Assembly: GCA_958450325.1 (NCBI GenBank)
Contig: OY288242.1
Coordinates: 66,665,562-66,729,561 of the forward strand
DNA: 64,000 nucleotides
Source of the DNA: Agrostemma githago
Lineage: Eukaryota; Streptophyta; Magnoliopsida; Caryophyllales; Caryophyllaceae
Direction: 5' to 3'
Below, piece by piece: positions 54,061 through 64,000 of this stretch. A program made the position numbers and the translations under genes. The notes under the pieces were generated by a model, which was given only the letters and a program-made list of their open reading frames with translations, was not told where the DNA came from and did not search any database. Position 1 is the first letter of the stretch. Each line of letters begins with the position of its first letter.

Positions 54061-55197
54061 TCAGATAATGTATTGAACTTTTCCGAGAAACCCTCTTATC
54101 TCCTTTTTGGTCTTAGGGGGCTGCATCTCGGTGATGGCCTTGATTTTGGCTGGATCGACCTCGATACCTCGTTGGCTAACGATATGACCCAGTAATTTGC
54201 CAGATGTTACCCCGAAACTGCATTTCTGAGGGTTTAGCCTCATGTTGTATTTGCGTAATCGGGTGAAGAACTTTCTCAGGGCGGTGATGTGACCGTCCCT
54301 GTCTTTGGATTTGACGATCATGTCGTCCACGTAGACTTCCGCTTCTTTATGCATCATGTCATGTAATAAAGTTGTGGCGGTTCGTTGATAAGTGGCCCCG
54401 GCATTGATGAGACCAAATGGCATAACAGTATAGCAATAAGTACCCCAAGGTGTAATGAAGGTGGTCTTATCCATATCTTCTTCTGCCATTTTTATCTGGT
54501 TATATCCTGCATACCCGTCCATAAATGATAGAAGGGCATGATCAGCTGTGTTATCCACCAGTATATCGATGTGTGGTAACGGGAAATCGTCTTTCGGGCT
54601 CGCCTTGTTAAGATCCCGAAAGTCTACACAGACACGAACCTTACCATCCTTTTTAGGGACCGGTACAATGTTTGCAACCCAATCTGGATACTCGGAGACT
54701 CGTATGAACCCAACTTTGAATTGTTTGTCGACTTCCTCTTTGACCTTGAGGGACCATTCGGGCCTCATGCGTCGGAGTTTTTGTTTAACCGGGTTGAACC
54801 CTTCCTTGATCGGTATATGATGCTCGGCTATTTCGCGATCGATCCCCGGCATGTCCTTGTAGGACCATGCGAAGATGTCTTTGAATTCTTGAAGGAGAAC
54901 TATGAATTGTTGTTTCTCCTTGGGATCTAAGGATGATCCTATCTTAAACATCTGAGGTTCTAAGGTTGTTCCCACGTTGATGGATTCGGTTTCCTCGAAC
55001 ACCGAATTGCGGGATTCCCTTTGCTCTAGTTGCTCGATCAGATGCGGAGGCAAGGATACCTGTTCGTCGGGTTTCTTAATGTCATTGCACGTAAATTTTT
55101 TGAAATTGAGAAAGTTTTGAAAATGAGACAAGTCGTAAGCAAAACGGTTGTTATTATTGATCATAAATTGGAAAAAGAGCTCGAAAAGAGCTGCCAT
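54061..55197 (-). pseudogene. G2 reverse transcriptase
   Basis: The frame runs from the post-acidic linker (NFKKFTCNDIKKPDEQVSLP) through FAWSYKDMPGIDREIAEHHI, VPKKDGKVRVCVDFRDLNKA, SFMDGYAGYNQIKMAEED and YVDD (54,333-54,322) to GFLGKVQYII. There a deletion of about a dozen bases relative to G1 (near 54,070) creates a stop. Gln and Arg codons stand where G1 has three stops. This is the better preserved RT of the pair. Confidence 0.93.
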
Positions 55198-55955
55198 CTA
55201 TCGCTAGTCAGTGGCGGGATAGGTAGGGTGCCCGGGACAAACCCCGAGGCACCAGGAATGGCTAAAGGGAGAGGGGGAGTTACCGGACTGGCCCTAGCAC
55301 CGGACTCACTAGACTCAATCTTAGACTCTGACTCGGACTCCGACTCGGACTCAGACTCAGATTCTGGCATCTCTCCTTCTCCTGTGATCAGCTTGTAAGT
55401 CCTTCCCTGACTGTCAGTCCATTTGACAGTTTTCCTCCAAGCTCTGGTCCCGGACCCGACTTCTGAGATTAGCTTAGACGGATCAAAGGTGTGACTGCGG
55501 AGTATGAGGCTGACTAGCTCTTCCTTTGGTGTTGGGACCGCGAGTTCCTCTCCAAAAAGTAGCCCTAGCGCGGGCTCAGCATTCTTAGCATCTTCGGACT
55601 GGATGAGAGTGAAGATGTCGTCCGGTATGTAGTTGCAGTCCTGGGCCAAGTGGGTCCTAGGGCGTGTGGTTGTAGGCCGATATAGGTCTGTTTGGACAGT
55701 CTCGAATACTGGAGTGACAAAGATAGTCTTGCCGGCTCCGGTTTGACCCATGTTTTCCGGGGTTAGGGAGTAGCCTAGGCCTGTTTGAGTCCTCCCATTG
55801 TCCTGAACTTCGAGGATTTTTCCTGCAGGGAGATCGGGCCTTGATGTAACCCCAGGTAGAAAGCCCAGATTCTGCAACATCCGGTCAAGGTGGATCGTGA
55901 AGTAAGGACGGAAGAGATGATCTTCTTCGATGACCCCTACGAAATCGAACCCCAA
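55161..55955 (-). pseudogene. G2 linker with acidic Ser/Glu run, in the -1 frame after protease
   Basis: It begins GFDFVGVIEEDHLFRPYFTI, contains DRMLQNLGFLPG and AQDCNYIPDDIFTLIQSEDA, then a run of alternating Glu and Ser (about 55,370-55,315) and PVTPPLPLAIPGASGFVPGT. A one-base loss near 55,200 sends it out of frame just before RT. Acidic linkers at this place occur in Tat-type elements; no enzyme fold is recognised. Confidence 0.8.
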
Positions 55956-58036
55956 AGATCGGTGCGGCCCGAGGTGTTGCAGTTAGCCACAGTCATAGGT
56001 GTGGCTTCTAGAGTGATGACGGTGTCATGCAAAGGTAGCTTGATTTTCCGATGCAAGGTGGAGGACACAGCCCTGGTCGCGTGGATCCAAGGTCTTCCCA
56101 AAAGAAGGTTAAAGGAGGAAGTCACGTCGATCACTTGAGATTCCAGCTCCTTCTCTATCGGGCCTGTTATGATAGTGAGTTTTGTGGCTCCGGCTACTGA
56201 CTTTGGGCTTCCGTCAAAAGCCTGTATGGTTTGAGCCGTAGGAATGTAGTCGGCCTCGGTAATGCCGAGGGCTTTGGCGGTCCTCAAGGGGAGGACGTTG
56301 ACTGCTGACCCATCGTCAATTAGGGTCATGGGTAGGTACTTTCCACGGCAGATGACCGTGATGTAGAGGGCCATGTTGTGGGCCGGCCCAAATGGTGGTA
56401 GATCAACATTAGAGAAGGTAATCAGTGGGCCATCCTCTATGGATCTTCCTTTTAGGAGGGGTAGAACCGTGGCTACCATTTCTGCTAGAGTAGTCATAGA
56501 GTCGATTTTGACTTGATCGAGGGCCTTAGTGAGTGCCTCTCGATGTTCCTGGGAGCTAACTAGGAGTTACCATATAGAGAGGTCCACTCAAGTCTTGTTT
56601 AGCTGTTTTACAAGAGCCTTTTCAGCAGTTGGCTCTTCTGGGGCGGGCTCGACCCTAAGTGGCTCGGCAATGATGAGGGCTTGACTAGTGGCTAAGACTT
56701 TGGACTTAACCTTCTGAATCTCCTCAGGCGTGATGGGGACAGCTTCCCCTTTGGTGAGATAGACGTCGTCTTCGTCGTCGCACCAGATCCCGTTTATTTG
56801 CGGGACAAATGGAGAAATGAGGTGTGAGCAATCCATTATTTCCCCGGAGAAGATGGCGTGAGTGGCCAACGGGTTATCCTTGTTGTTGGGTTTACCCCCG
56901 GGCAAAGGGATCTTCCCGCTCTCGATGAGATCTTGGATAAGGTGCTTTAGCTTGCAACATTTCTCGGTATCGTGCCCCTTACCACGATGGTAGTGACAGT
57001 AGGCCTGGAGGTTGTAGGCCTTGGAGCGTCGTTCGACGGGGAGATCAGGTGTTGGGCCTATCGGGGTGATCAGGCCTTTTGATGATAGCCTCTGCAGGGC
57101 ATTTTCATAGGTAGTGCCTATGTCGGTGAATACCCGGGGGGTGGTATTCTTCTGGGACGAGGTATCAAGTGCATTTACCTCGTCAAAAATGCTACGAGTG
57201 GCAGCAGTAGTTGTGGGCTTGCTTGTTGATGAGCTGGCCCCTTGGTATCCCTTGGTGGAGGCCTTAGTGAGGCTTTCCAACCTTAAATCATCCTCGATTC
57301 TCGTTCCCATTTCAGTTAGGTCCGCGAAGCTAGGTATGATGGCGTACCGGAGATGGACCCGGTAAGCTGGAAGGTGGTTCTTGACGAAGGCTTCAACCAG
57401 CACTTTTTCACTGGGCTTATCGACCAGTTTGACGCTTTCAGCCCTCCAGCGTTGGAGATATTTCGTGAATCCTTCCTTAGGTTCCTGGGCCATTACTTCC
57501 AGGGTGCGCATGGTGGTCTGGATTTCCGTGTTGTCGGCGTAGTTCTGAGCGAATTCCGTTGCCACGTCATCCCAAGTTTTGTATTTCTTGGAATCGAGCC
57601 GGTAGTACCAGGCTCTTGGGTGCTTCTCTAGAGAAGAAGCGAATAGGTGCTTGAACATGTTGGACTTGACCCCCTTAAGGGCCATGAACTCTTTGAAAGC
57701 CCGGATATGGTGAACCGGGTCTTCAGTACCCTCGAACATTGACAGACCCGTCAGATTGAGATTGGCGGGTAGTTCATCGGTCAATAGGGTGTAGGTCCGA
57801 GCATTCTCCGTGTGGATGGAGCTTTGGGTTGTCAGATGGACCTGTTCCTGCAGTTTGTGGACTGCGCTGGCCAATTCAGCTAAAGGCCCAGTAGTATCGA
57901 CACTGCCACTAGGAGTTCCCTATTCTATGGCGCTTACCCGGGTGAGGATGGAGATCTGGTCCCCTCTCATTGACGTGATCATGTTCTCTAGCTTGGTCAG
58001 TGAGGCCTTCAAATCATCGACGGCTTGTTGCGTCAT
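55937..58036 (-). pseudogene. G2 gag-protease frame with three stops
   Basis: From ATG 58,036 (MTQQAVDDLKASLTKLENMI) one frame continues to 55,937, broken by TAG 57,922-57,920, TGA 56,590-56,588 and TAA 56,569-56,567. Gag has LPANLNLTGLSMFEGTEDPV and AWYYRLDSKKYKTWDDVATE; the knuckle-like YCHYHRGKGHDTEKCCKLKH follows near 57,000. Protease shows LIDDGSAVNVLPL (about 56,320) and LLGRPWIHA. The stops at 57,920, 56,588 and 56,567 face Gln, Arg and Gln codons in G1, all explained by C-to-T changes. Confidence 0.9.
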
Positions 58037-59098
58037 GGCTCGTGTGTGGGGTGGCCTGTCTGTAAGGGCACCGCGTAATCAGTAACTGACCCAGATCTAA
58101 GAATCAAAAGTACATCCCGAGCAAGGAAAAGACTAGACTAGAAAAAGACCGGAAACTGACTTCTAGACGGATGACCCGCGGACGGTGGGCCTTCCTTAGG
58201 ATTCGGCAAAGTGGGCCTAGTCCCGTTCGAAGGAAGGTCTACGTGAGAATTCCCCAGACTTTGGACTCTAGTGTGTAAACGGGCTTCCCTTTGTAGGAGT
58301 CTGTCCTACACAGGTGGGCCGTGCCTTGACAAATAAGGCGGACTTGGGATGGGGTAGAAACCCGTGATGTAAGATCGACGGAGTTTCGACGCTATAGATT
58401 CTAACTTATGACAAGACCCGACACTGCTAAATACGGGAAGTCCTAAGAAGAAGAGGGTTTTGAAAAGGGAATTTGGATTTGAAAACCGAGCAAGGTCGGA
58501 TTGGAAGACCCGATTTTTTTGAAAACCGAGAAAGAGGTTATCGGGCCGAGATTTTGGGCTTTTTTTTTTAAAAGGTTTGGATAGCATACCGGCTAAAAAT
58601 AGGCTATTTTGAGTCAAAATCATAAGTCCTAAATTTGGCAGCTTTCCGGGTTTTGAAAAGGAAGGGATTTGAAAAAGATGTAAGTTTTTTGAAAAAAATG
58701 ACGGTTTTTGAAAAAAAAAAAGACCAAAGAAAGATCAAGTAGCATGTAGTCATGGAAACAGTATAACGACGGCATGTATGCTCTTAGTCTAAGTTTCGGT
58801 CGGTCGAATAGGGTCTACACCAACAACGATCGCATTCTCGCAAATCAGGACGGACCTCCTAAGCCGAGTTGGTCTTAGAATCTGCCGTAAAACCCATGCG
58901 AGTTCCGCCATCGAAGTCTTTAGTGCACCCAAGTGGGAATGCACCGTGGTATAGTGGGACGTCGGTCACAAGTAACCGGCCCGGGATAGAACGGGGTTAT
59001 GCATGAACCATTGAACTAAAACGTGTACATTACTAATCGAACGATTTCTTTTCGAGTTTCACCCTGAGGATGCCGATGGTAAGTGACACATCAGTTAA
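58037..59098 (-). other. G2 untranslated leader
   Basis: Non-coding, collinear with the G1 leader. It runs from the primer site to the gag ATG. Confidence 0.7.
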
Positions 59099-59116
59099 TC
59101 CCCAGCGGAGTTGCCA
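59099..59116 (-). other. Primer binding site of G2
   Basis: Minus strand TGGCAACTCCGCTGGGGA, three bases after the LTR end. It shares 16 of 18 bases with the G1 site. Confidence 0.8.
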
Positions 59117-59119
59117 AAT

Positions 59120-61554
59120 TGTGGACATGACATAGGTCCACCCCGACGCGGCCACGCGCGGGTTTGGGGAGGCGAATGAATTTCCATATGAGATGGATCG
59201 AATTGAATTTTAAATCGAAGTAGGATTCGCCACCGAATTTTGTGGTTATTCGGAACCATTCGAACCCACTCTATGTCGTAGTGGGCCATATTTAAAACAT
59301 GGCCGATTTCCGATGTCAGAGCTTATCGGGTTCGTTCCTTTGCAGTTCGATACCGATGCCGACTTGAGCGGTTTATCGTATATTGAATGACTCTCGTTGC
59401 CAATGGTTTCGGACATCCGGAAACCACGGTTCTGAGTAAGGGGTGAGGGTACGTGTTGGGAAGCTCATTGAGAACACCCAACCCCGCCCGCACTTAGCGG
59501 CCTTTACTAAGATATCGTTCGGTTTTGTGTACACGCGTTAGTTCGACGATTGAATGATATGCAGAGATTATTTTCCTAAGACATGTGAGGAAAATAAATG
59601 AATGGGTTGCTAAGTCATTTAATGCATGTTAAACTAATAACGTCAAAGTTATTTTAGCATGTGAATTCGTTTTAGTCTAATAAAACGAGGAAATAAATAA
59701 ATTGCTACAAACACGAGAAAACGAGTTAGTAACGATTGAATAATAATATAGCAAATAAACATACGAGATCGAGAAAATAAATATTAACCGAAATCTGGAA
59801 AATATTGTTAAAACGCGGTTTTGTATAAAAAACGAAGCTCGAAAAATAATAGAAAAGAACGAGAAAGGCGCGCGAAGGCAGCCGGCCGCGCGACTCGCCC
59901 GGGACGCCGGCGGGTCGCGTGGCGGCCTGTTTTCGGAAGCGGGTTTTTGGAAATTTCCGATTAAATCGCGTACGAATATTGCATAATTCGTACTCGACTT
60001 AATATTCTCGATATTCGTTATATTCGATAGTTGACTACGAAATCAATATCAAATATTTGGAATAGTTTTAGAAAAGATATAAATTTTAGAAATCGTATCG
60101 TAGAATAAATAATAATAAACGAACGAGAAGTTAAAAAAAAAAAGGTCTCGGGTTTCAGGCCCGTGCGCGAGTCGCCTGGGCATGGCGCGACTCGCGTGCG
60201 GGTCTGCCCGTTTTTATTATTTTTGTCGAAAATCGTTAAATTTTATAAATCGTGTACAAATATGGATTAATTTATACCCGATTTATATTTTCGATATTCG
60301 TCGTATTTGATATTCGAATATGAAATCGATATCGAATAGTCGGAAGGATTTTAGAAAAGGTTTTAAAAATAAAAAAAAATTGCTTCAAACGAAAAGTTTA
60401 AAAAAGATTTTGAACGAAAAAAGATGTAACGATTTTTACAATCGTCGAAATCTTAATATAATTCTTTTCGATACAATATTCGATTATAGAAAATCGATAT
60501 CATATTTTTAAGAATGTTTGATATAGGAAAATAGTTTTTTTTAATAGTATTGATATTAGAAAAAGAAAAAGACCGACGAAAGACCCGTAATAAAAAAAAC
60601 GAGAAGAAGAGAAGAGAAGAAGGAGAAGCGGGTTTGATTTACACGCTCAACCTACATGCTTTGTTTTCTCGGGATAAGGCTCGTCGGAAAGTGGCTTAGA
60701 CTTGGGAGCGTCGAGATGATGAGGATGAGTTTAGGGTGTCGGTTCGGACGGGTGGTTGGACGTCGGGTTTGGCCGGACGGTGGGGGGTTTCGTCGGTGTT
60801 TCGAGGTTTCTTCGAGAAGGTGTCGGGATTTTCTAGATATCGAGGATGTAGGATGTGTAAACCGTGAGTTGAGGCTGTTTTTTGGTGTTAATCGTGTGTA
60901 AAAACCGTGTTCAAATCGTTGTGTTTTGTGTTGGACGAGAGGTCCTATTTATAGGAATCGAGGTAGCCTTGCTTGTGTGACAAGAAATACCGGTTTGGAT
61001 AGGAAACACGAGAGTTCGAGAGGAAATCAAAGTCTCGTTTCTTGGTGAAGAAGTCATGAATCTCGGCTGGTGGAGGAGTATTTCGGCTGACTTGGGACGC
61101 CTAAACCGAGTGTTTGAGCTCGGTTTGTATCTGTTTCGGTTTCTGGATAGAATTCCTACTTGAGATCGAATTCTACCTTTAACAGAATTGTTTAATGTTT
61201 ATTGAAGCTGATATTTTGTAGGAATTTGAGTATGAATCAGCCGTGTGAAGTGTCACGGCTGACTCACGTGTCCCGGGAAAATCTTTGACCGGGTTTTGAC
61301 TCGGTCGCTAAAAGACGGTTTTACCCCTGGTGTCGGAATCGACCCAAATTAGTCTTATTTGACTCGAAACGACCCACTGGGCCTGGATTTGAGGTTGGTT
61401 TTGAAAGATTTGTACTCCTTAATAAGTCTAAACCAAATGTCCATGATTACAAGCCCATATCCGAGTCCATCAAAGCACGTTTACGTCCAATCATCATCGG
61501 GTGTTTGGCGGGAACTACTATAGACACCTGGCGGTCAAAATGTGGGTGTCTACA
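59120..61554 (-). repeat. 5' LTR of G2 (2.44 kb)
   Basis: Near-identical partner of 46,524-48,963. The minus-strand TATA box is at 60,955-60,944, followed on that strand by the leader. Confidence 0.95.
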
Positions 61555-61559
61555 CCGAG

Positions 61560-62615
61560 GTGCACGACGGCGAGTGTGGTCCACACATGAACGCCCAAAT
61601 GCTAGTCCGGAAGATCATGGGACTCGGATACTACTGGAATAGCATGGAAACCGACTGCCATCTATATGTTAGACATTGCCATAATTGTCAAAATTTTGCC
61701 AATGTGCAGCATATGCCACCATCCATGCTGTACACCATGACATCACCCTGGCCATTTTCAACATGGGGAATCGATATAATCGGAAAGATAAACCCCTCAG
61801 GAACCGGAGGACATTGCTTCATTTTAGTAGCAATTGATTATTTCACCAAATGGGTCGAAGTTGAATCCTACCGTATTCTCAATGCCAAGCATGTCGCCAA
61901 GTTTATTCAAAATAAGATAATATGCCGATATGGGATCCCGCACGAATTCATCAGTGACCACGGGATCCATTTTCAAGCCGAGACAGCAGCATTATTAACC
62001 AAGTACAAAATTCAAAGGCATACATCTTCACCCTACCGACCCCAAACCAATGGGGCGGTAGAAGCGGCTAATAAAACAATTGTCACCATACTCAAAAAGA
62101 TGGCTGATAATTACCGGGATTGGCCCGACAAAATACCATTTGCACTTTGGGGATATCGGACCTCGATTCGTACTGCGACCGGGGCAACACCGTATTACCT
62201 TACATACGGGATGGAAGCGGTCCAACCTGTTGAGTTAGAGGTGCCGTCACTCAGAATCCTACTCGAGAGTCAAGTACCCGAAGCTGATTGGGTTCGAGCG
62301 CGATATGACTCGCTAGTCCTTTTAGACGAACGACGATCTCGTGCCCTCAATAATATACAAATCTATCAGAAGAGGATCCAACGGGCTTTCAACAAAAGGG
62401 TGAGGCCCAGAAACATCAAAGAAGGAGATTTGGTTCTCAAATCTGTTCGAGCTTTATTACCAGTAGACCCAAGGGGAAAGTTCAAACCTAACTGGGCTGG
62501 GCCATATTTGGTAAAGAAGATTCTATCAGGCGGAGCAGTAATGCTAACGGACCTGGAGGGGAATGAGTTCGTCAACCCGACTAACCTGGACCTGCTGAAA
62601 CGTTACTACCCCTAA
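61560..62615 (+). pseudogene. G1 integrase, resumed after the G2 insertion
   Basis: VHDGECGPHMNAQMLVRKIM and HCHNCQNF form the HHCC zinc region. TWGIDIIGKINPSG, FISDHGIHFQ and QTNGAVEAANKTI carry the D, D and E catalytic residues. The C-terminus matches G2 (NPTNLDLLKRYYP, stop). The block is uninterrupted by stops, unlike the G1 RT. The start is set by the G2 border, not by an ATG. In situ it is cut off from the rest of the polyprotein. Confidence 0.93.
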
Positions 62616-62984
62616 CCCATCTCTCTCAATGTCATTCGCAAAAGTTTATTAAAAACATCTTTTTCAACATAAACTTTTAAAGACAAGTCAAAAGCTAGAA
62701 ATATTTATTCTACTGTTACAAGCATCTTGAACCAATAGTCTTGATGTATGTCGAAATTGCAAATTAAGTCTGAACTACGTTTGGTTTGATTCCGCTAATT
62801 GTGGATACGTAGGCAGCCCCTCAAAAGGGCACAACCACTGCAATCGAAAAAAAAATAGGAACGGTTTTTAATAAACTCCTTTATTTATTTATTTCAAAAA
62901 AAAAACCGATAAATTCGGAAAATTAAAAAACAATTCCCAAAAAAAAGCACACAATAAATAATACTAATTCTTAAATATTAAAAA
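62616..62984. other. Convergent 3' region between G1 integrase and antisense gene
   Basis: It matches G2 51,378-51,743 in inverse, including the block GGATACGTAGGCAGCCCC at about 62,803. An AATAAA in antisense sense (plus-strand TTTATT, near 62,880-62,890) may end the antisense transcript. Confidence 0.5.
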
Positions 62985-63872
62985 CTAAGGCATTTTTCCC
63001 TTTTCTTTGTCCTTAGCTTCCTTTTCCGTCCACCGACGTCGACGTAGAGGTGAACGCTCCCGAATCACCAAAGGAACCTCCTTGACCCGGGCACGTTTCT
63101 TCAAACTGGATTCGCCGGTCACCTCAGTCGGTCCTAGGCGGGCCCTCACCCTCTCGGGTAACCGGTCACGCGGACCTAGTCTATCTCGGACAGCTAGTTT
63201 CGGCCCGAGCCTCCTCTCCAAGTCACTAGCACCGGTCTCATTAGCTCGAGTCTTAGGTTTTGACTTAGAACCCGACTCCGGCTCGACGAGGGTAGTTGGA
63301 ATTTCCTCCTTATCAAAGAACCACCTGTTGTCTCTTACCGATTCTCGACGGGCCAAGTCAAAAGCCTCGTCAGTCTTCAAAGCTTTACGGGTCTCCTTGG
63401 ATTCCTCAGAAGTCCATTTTCGGTATGATTCGGAAACTCAAACGGTTTGACAAGGGCGAGGTATAGTCCATATGACATGGGTAAACCAGCGTTGTAGCCA
63501 CGTGTCACACATAGCGTCCGTCAATTGGAGCAAAACGCTAATGATTGCTTCAGTCTCGGGGATCTGCTGAAACGAACTGAACTGTCTCAGAATACGATCC
63601 GGCTAGATATGGACGGTCCAATCCAAAGACAAGATCACCAGATAACGGGCTTTGTCCCTCTTAGCTAATCCCGTCAGTTTTGAAAGGAACCACCAGATGA
63701 CATTCCATCTAATCAAAGGCCCGCCATGGAATTTTAGCTCTTCATCCCAATAGTTCCGATTTATGTGATGACCCGGGCTTATTCGTGGGGACCGTGAGCC
63801 AATTTGACAGCTGCGATATCTGGAGATGTTCACCGGGGGCTCTATGATTGACAGGCGCTCGGATAACCAGAT
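62985..63872 (-). pseudogene. Exon 2 of the antisense gene in G1, with two stops
   Basis: After a TTTTTGCAG acceptor the minus strand reads IWLSERLSIIEPPVNISRYR and YWDEELKFHGGPLIRWNVIW, a stop near 63,603 where G2 has Tyr, then a second stop near 63,437 where G2 has Trp. It ends with VPLVIRERSPLRRRRW and KDKEKGKMP. A GPRDRLPERVRARLGP insertion of about 13 residues is absent in G2. Exon 1 lies beyond the window end. Confidence 0.82.
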
Positions 63873-64000
63873 CTGCAAAAAAAAATTCAAAAAGTCAGAA
63901 ACTTTCGAAAAATCAAAAAAATCATAAGTTCGAATTTTTCGGAAATTTTGGAAAAAAATTTTAAAAAAAAAAGGAAAAAGAAATTCAAAATTCGAAAAAA
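63873..64000 (-). other. Intron of the antisense gene in G1, partial
   Basis: T-rich on the minus strand with TTTTCGAA words like the G2 intron at 50,331-50,525. It continues off the right edge. Confidence 0.65.

Larger units (their letters stand above)
46524..61554 (-). mobile_element. G2: complete Tat-type gypsy element (15.0 kb) inserted in G1
   Basis: LTRs at 46,524-48,963 and 59,120-61,554 are nearly identical by eye. The flanking duplication is CCGAG (46,519-46,523 and 61,555-61,559). The primer site (59,116-59,099 minus) and polypurine tract (48,976-48,964 minus) are in place. Domain content and order equal those of G1, so G2 is a sister copy in opposite orientation. The coding frames carry several stops, a short deletion and frameshifts. 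An opposite-strand gene lies between integrase and 3' LTR. Confidence 0.95.
37932..64000 (+). mobile_element. G1: Tat-type Ty3/gypsy retrotransposon, interrupted by G2, right end outside window
   Basis: The parts run 5' LTR (37,932-40,209), primer site (40,213-40,230), leader, gag-protease, acidic linker, RT, RNase H, second RNase H (to 46,523), then, after G2, integrase (61,560-62,615) and an opposite-strand gene (from 62,985). The order PR-RT-RH-INT makes it Ty3/gypsy; the extra RNase H and extra antisense gene are features of the Tat lineage (relatives of Ogre and Retand). Every coding block carries stops. The last five bases before the LTR are ATGTG, the predicted target duplication. Confidence 0.92.

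Overview
This window is plant nuclear DNA made almost entirely of transposable elements nested in one another. I find no convincing host gene, rRNA or tRNA gene. The element set fits a flowering plant with a large repeat-rich genome: Ty1/copia, Ty3/gypsy of the Tat type with two RNase H domains, CACTA elements carrying ULP1 protease, FAR1-type Mutator-like elements (MULEs), a Helitron, an L1-type LINE remnant and many TA-flanked MITEs. A dicot is likely; the sequence alone does not fix the species.

Region 1 (1-22,068) is a train of terminal-inverted-repeat elements, here called B, C, D, E, F1 and F2, that touch end to end only through TA-rich microsatellites (11,449-11,518; 13,030-13,042; 16,779-16,797; 21,421-21,476; 21,750-21,780; 22,051-22,068). 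B carries a decayed FAR1-related/MULE transposase on the minus strand and runs off the left edge. D and E hold scraps that look like the same gene type. Each element has its own set of short repeated words near its ends (AAAGTAAC, GTTATTCCAATGTAGA, TTGTATAGTCACAC, AAAGTTACAC). B is split by a complete CACTA element (2,493-8,702, TSD TAT) and by a left-truncated second CACTA (about 9,050-10,934). E carries a CACTA MITE (17,083-17,420, TSD CGA).

Region 2 (22,069-24,205) holds a 622-bp non-autonomous element with a 9-bp duplication, two TA-flanked MITEs and a LINE 3' scrap. Region 3 (24,206-31,248) is a nearly intact Ty1/copia element on the minus strand (TSD TTTAT, tRNA-Met-type primer site). 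Its upstream LTR is split by a 2.4-kb solo LTR (TSD CCATG) of the gypsy family found further right. Region 4 (31,249-37,931) is older sequence with MITEs, a textbook non-autonomous Helitron (34,342-35,566) and a copia RNase H fragment.

Region 5 (37,932-64,000) is a Tat-type gypsy element (G1, plus strand, right end outside the window) that jumped into the copia fragment. A sister element (G2, minus strand, 46,524-61,554, TSD CCGAG) later inserted into G1 between its second RNase H and its integrase. Both carry gag-protease, an acidic linker, reverse transcriptase, RNase H, a second RNase H and integrase, all broken by stops. Both also carry, between integrase and 3' LTR, a gene on the opposite strand. 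In G2 it can be read whole: own TATA box, two exons, a 195-bp GT-AG intron and an AATAAA signal.

The observations most worth following are the microsatellite-joined MULE train and the antisense spliced gene in the gypsy elements.
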